From NCBI RefSeq assembly GCF_015644585.1, contig NZ_JADOBI010000006.1, positions 186,001 to 250,000 on the forward strand: a DNA stretch of 64,000 bases, in the 5' to 3' direction. Both the position numbers and the translations under genes were made by a program. The DNA comes from Rahnella laticis. Lineage in GTDB: Bacteria > Pseudomonadota > Gammaproteobacteria > Enterobacterales > Enterobacteriaceae. The notes beneath the pieces are model-generated. The model saw only the letters and a program-made list of their open reading frames with translations, did not search any database and had not been told where the DNA came from. This document shows, one piece after another, positions 63,437-64,000 of the stretch (position 1 is its first letter; the number at the start of each line of letters is the position of its first letter).

Positions 63437-64000
63437 TTACGGGCGGCTGACGCGGCCCGGCAGCATGCGGCGCAAAATGCCGTCGCGGAGAACGTAGTGA
63501 TGGAACAGTGCGGCCAGCGCATGTACGCCCGCCAGAACAATCAGCGCCCAGGCCACGTTGTTGTGTAACGTGCCGAAGGTTCGGGTCATCACGCTGTCGA
63601 AGTTGAAAACGTCAGGAATGGGGAAAAGCCCGAAGAAGTAGAAGGGCTCGGCCTGCGACCAGCGGAACAAAAAGCCCAGCACGATCTGCGTGACCAGCAA
63701 AATGTAGAGCGCCAGATGGGTCAGATGCGCCGCCGCTTTCATCATCACCGGCATGGCGACAGGTTCCTGTTTGCTGCGCCCGGTGCTGACCGTAAACAGA
63801 CGCCAGAGCAAACGCCCGAGGATAATCGCCGCCAGTAAAATCCCGACAGAAATATGCACGGATTGCAGCCCTTTGCGCAGCGGCGTGCCGCGCTCAAGCA
63901 CTTCCCAGATATGCGCGCTGGCAAACAGAAAAATGACGCACAGCGCCGTCAGCCAGTGCAGAAGAATGGTCAGCCCGTCGTAACGGTGGCGGGAAACAGA
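63437..64000 (-). CDS. Cytochrome b561-family diheme membrane protein, N-terminus cut by window edge
   Basis: Four-helix inner-membrane cytochrome. At least 187 residues are in the window. The N-terminal part RYDGLTILLHWLTALCVIFLF and the later SVHISVGILL, AAHLTHLALYILLV and FGTLHNNVAWALIVLAGVHALAALFHHYVL carry the conserved heme-ligand histidines. The frame is open to base 64000, so the start codon is just outside. It is first known gene of the operon b561-TPR-sigma-anti-sigma. This layout suggests an ECF pathway responding to redox or electron-transfer stress. Confidence 0.88.
   Translation of the reverse strand, partial: SVSRHRYDGLTILLHWLTALCVIFLFASAHIWEVLERGTPLRKGLQSVHISVGILLAAIILGRLLWRLFTVSTGRSKQEPVAMPVMMKAAAHLTHLALYILLVTQIVLGFLFRWSQAEPFYFFGLFPIPDVFNFDSVMTRTFGTLHNNVAWALIVLAGVHALAALFHHYVLRDGILRRMLPGRVSRP

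Overview
The window reads as chromosomal DNA of a gamma-proteobacterium of the order Enterobacterales. The E. coli-type neighbours prlC-rlmJ-gor, the complete ygjK/ygjJ/ebgR/ebgA/ebgC/ygjI locus, cho, msrA, ydeE, dcp, mqo and two ERIC elements all point there. The mix, including a chromosomal Qnr-like pentapeptide protein and two mqo genes, suggests the Yersiniaceae side (Rahnella, Serratia or relatives); that last step is inference. No tRNA, rRNA, IS element or CRISPR array was seen.

Layout. 1-9.4 kb: prlC (cut at the left edge), an inserted four-gene beta-glucoside operon (GH4 glycosidase, lone PTS IIC, YhhX-like oxidoreductase, GntR/UTRA regulator), then rlmJ and gor. 9.5-16.5 kb: an NDH-2-like flavoprotein divergent from an Rrf2 regulator with an operator array between them, SOS-linked cho, a small ABM protein, and a LysR/DoxX/isochorismatase-like/chloroperoxidase-like group. 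16.5-21.9 kb: a SorC-controlled sugar operon (LacD-type aldolase, P-loop kinase, Ula-type PTS IIA/IIB/IIC, small TPR-like protein). 21.9-26.5 kb: msrA, beta-carbonic anhydrase, a FemAB/GNAT-like protein and an ABC exporter. 26.8-29.0 kb: an AT-richer type VI secretion module with an orphan hcp, a lysozyme effector and two paralogous periplasmic immunity candidates. 29.2-35.9 kb: a DHA2 drug exporter with its TetR regulator, ydeE, dcp and a Qnr-like gene.

35.9-47.6 kb looks like an accessory defence region. It holds a six-gene type I restriction-modification operon (hsdM, hsdS, frameshifted rhuM, hsdR, DUF45 metallopeptidase, DUF6880-like). Next to it lie two copies of an approximately 500-bp unit that flank cytX. 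Each copy encodes, leftward, a conserved 38-40-residue peptide and, rightward, a predicted approximately 105-nt RNA. The first 21 nt of that RNA is complementary to the peptide mRNA leader, and the two copies covary there. This is the architecture of duplicated type I toxin-antitoxin loci, and it is the strongest candidate in the window for an undescribed system.

47.6-64 kb: ygjK-ygjJ divergent from ebgR-ebgA-ebgC-ygjI, with matching EbgR operator candidates before ygjJ and before ebgA; tandem mqo paralogues; and a cytochrome b561/TPR/ECF sigma/anti-sigma operon cut by the right edge.
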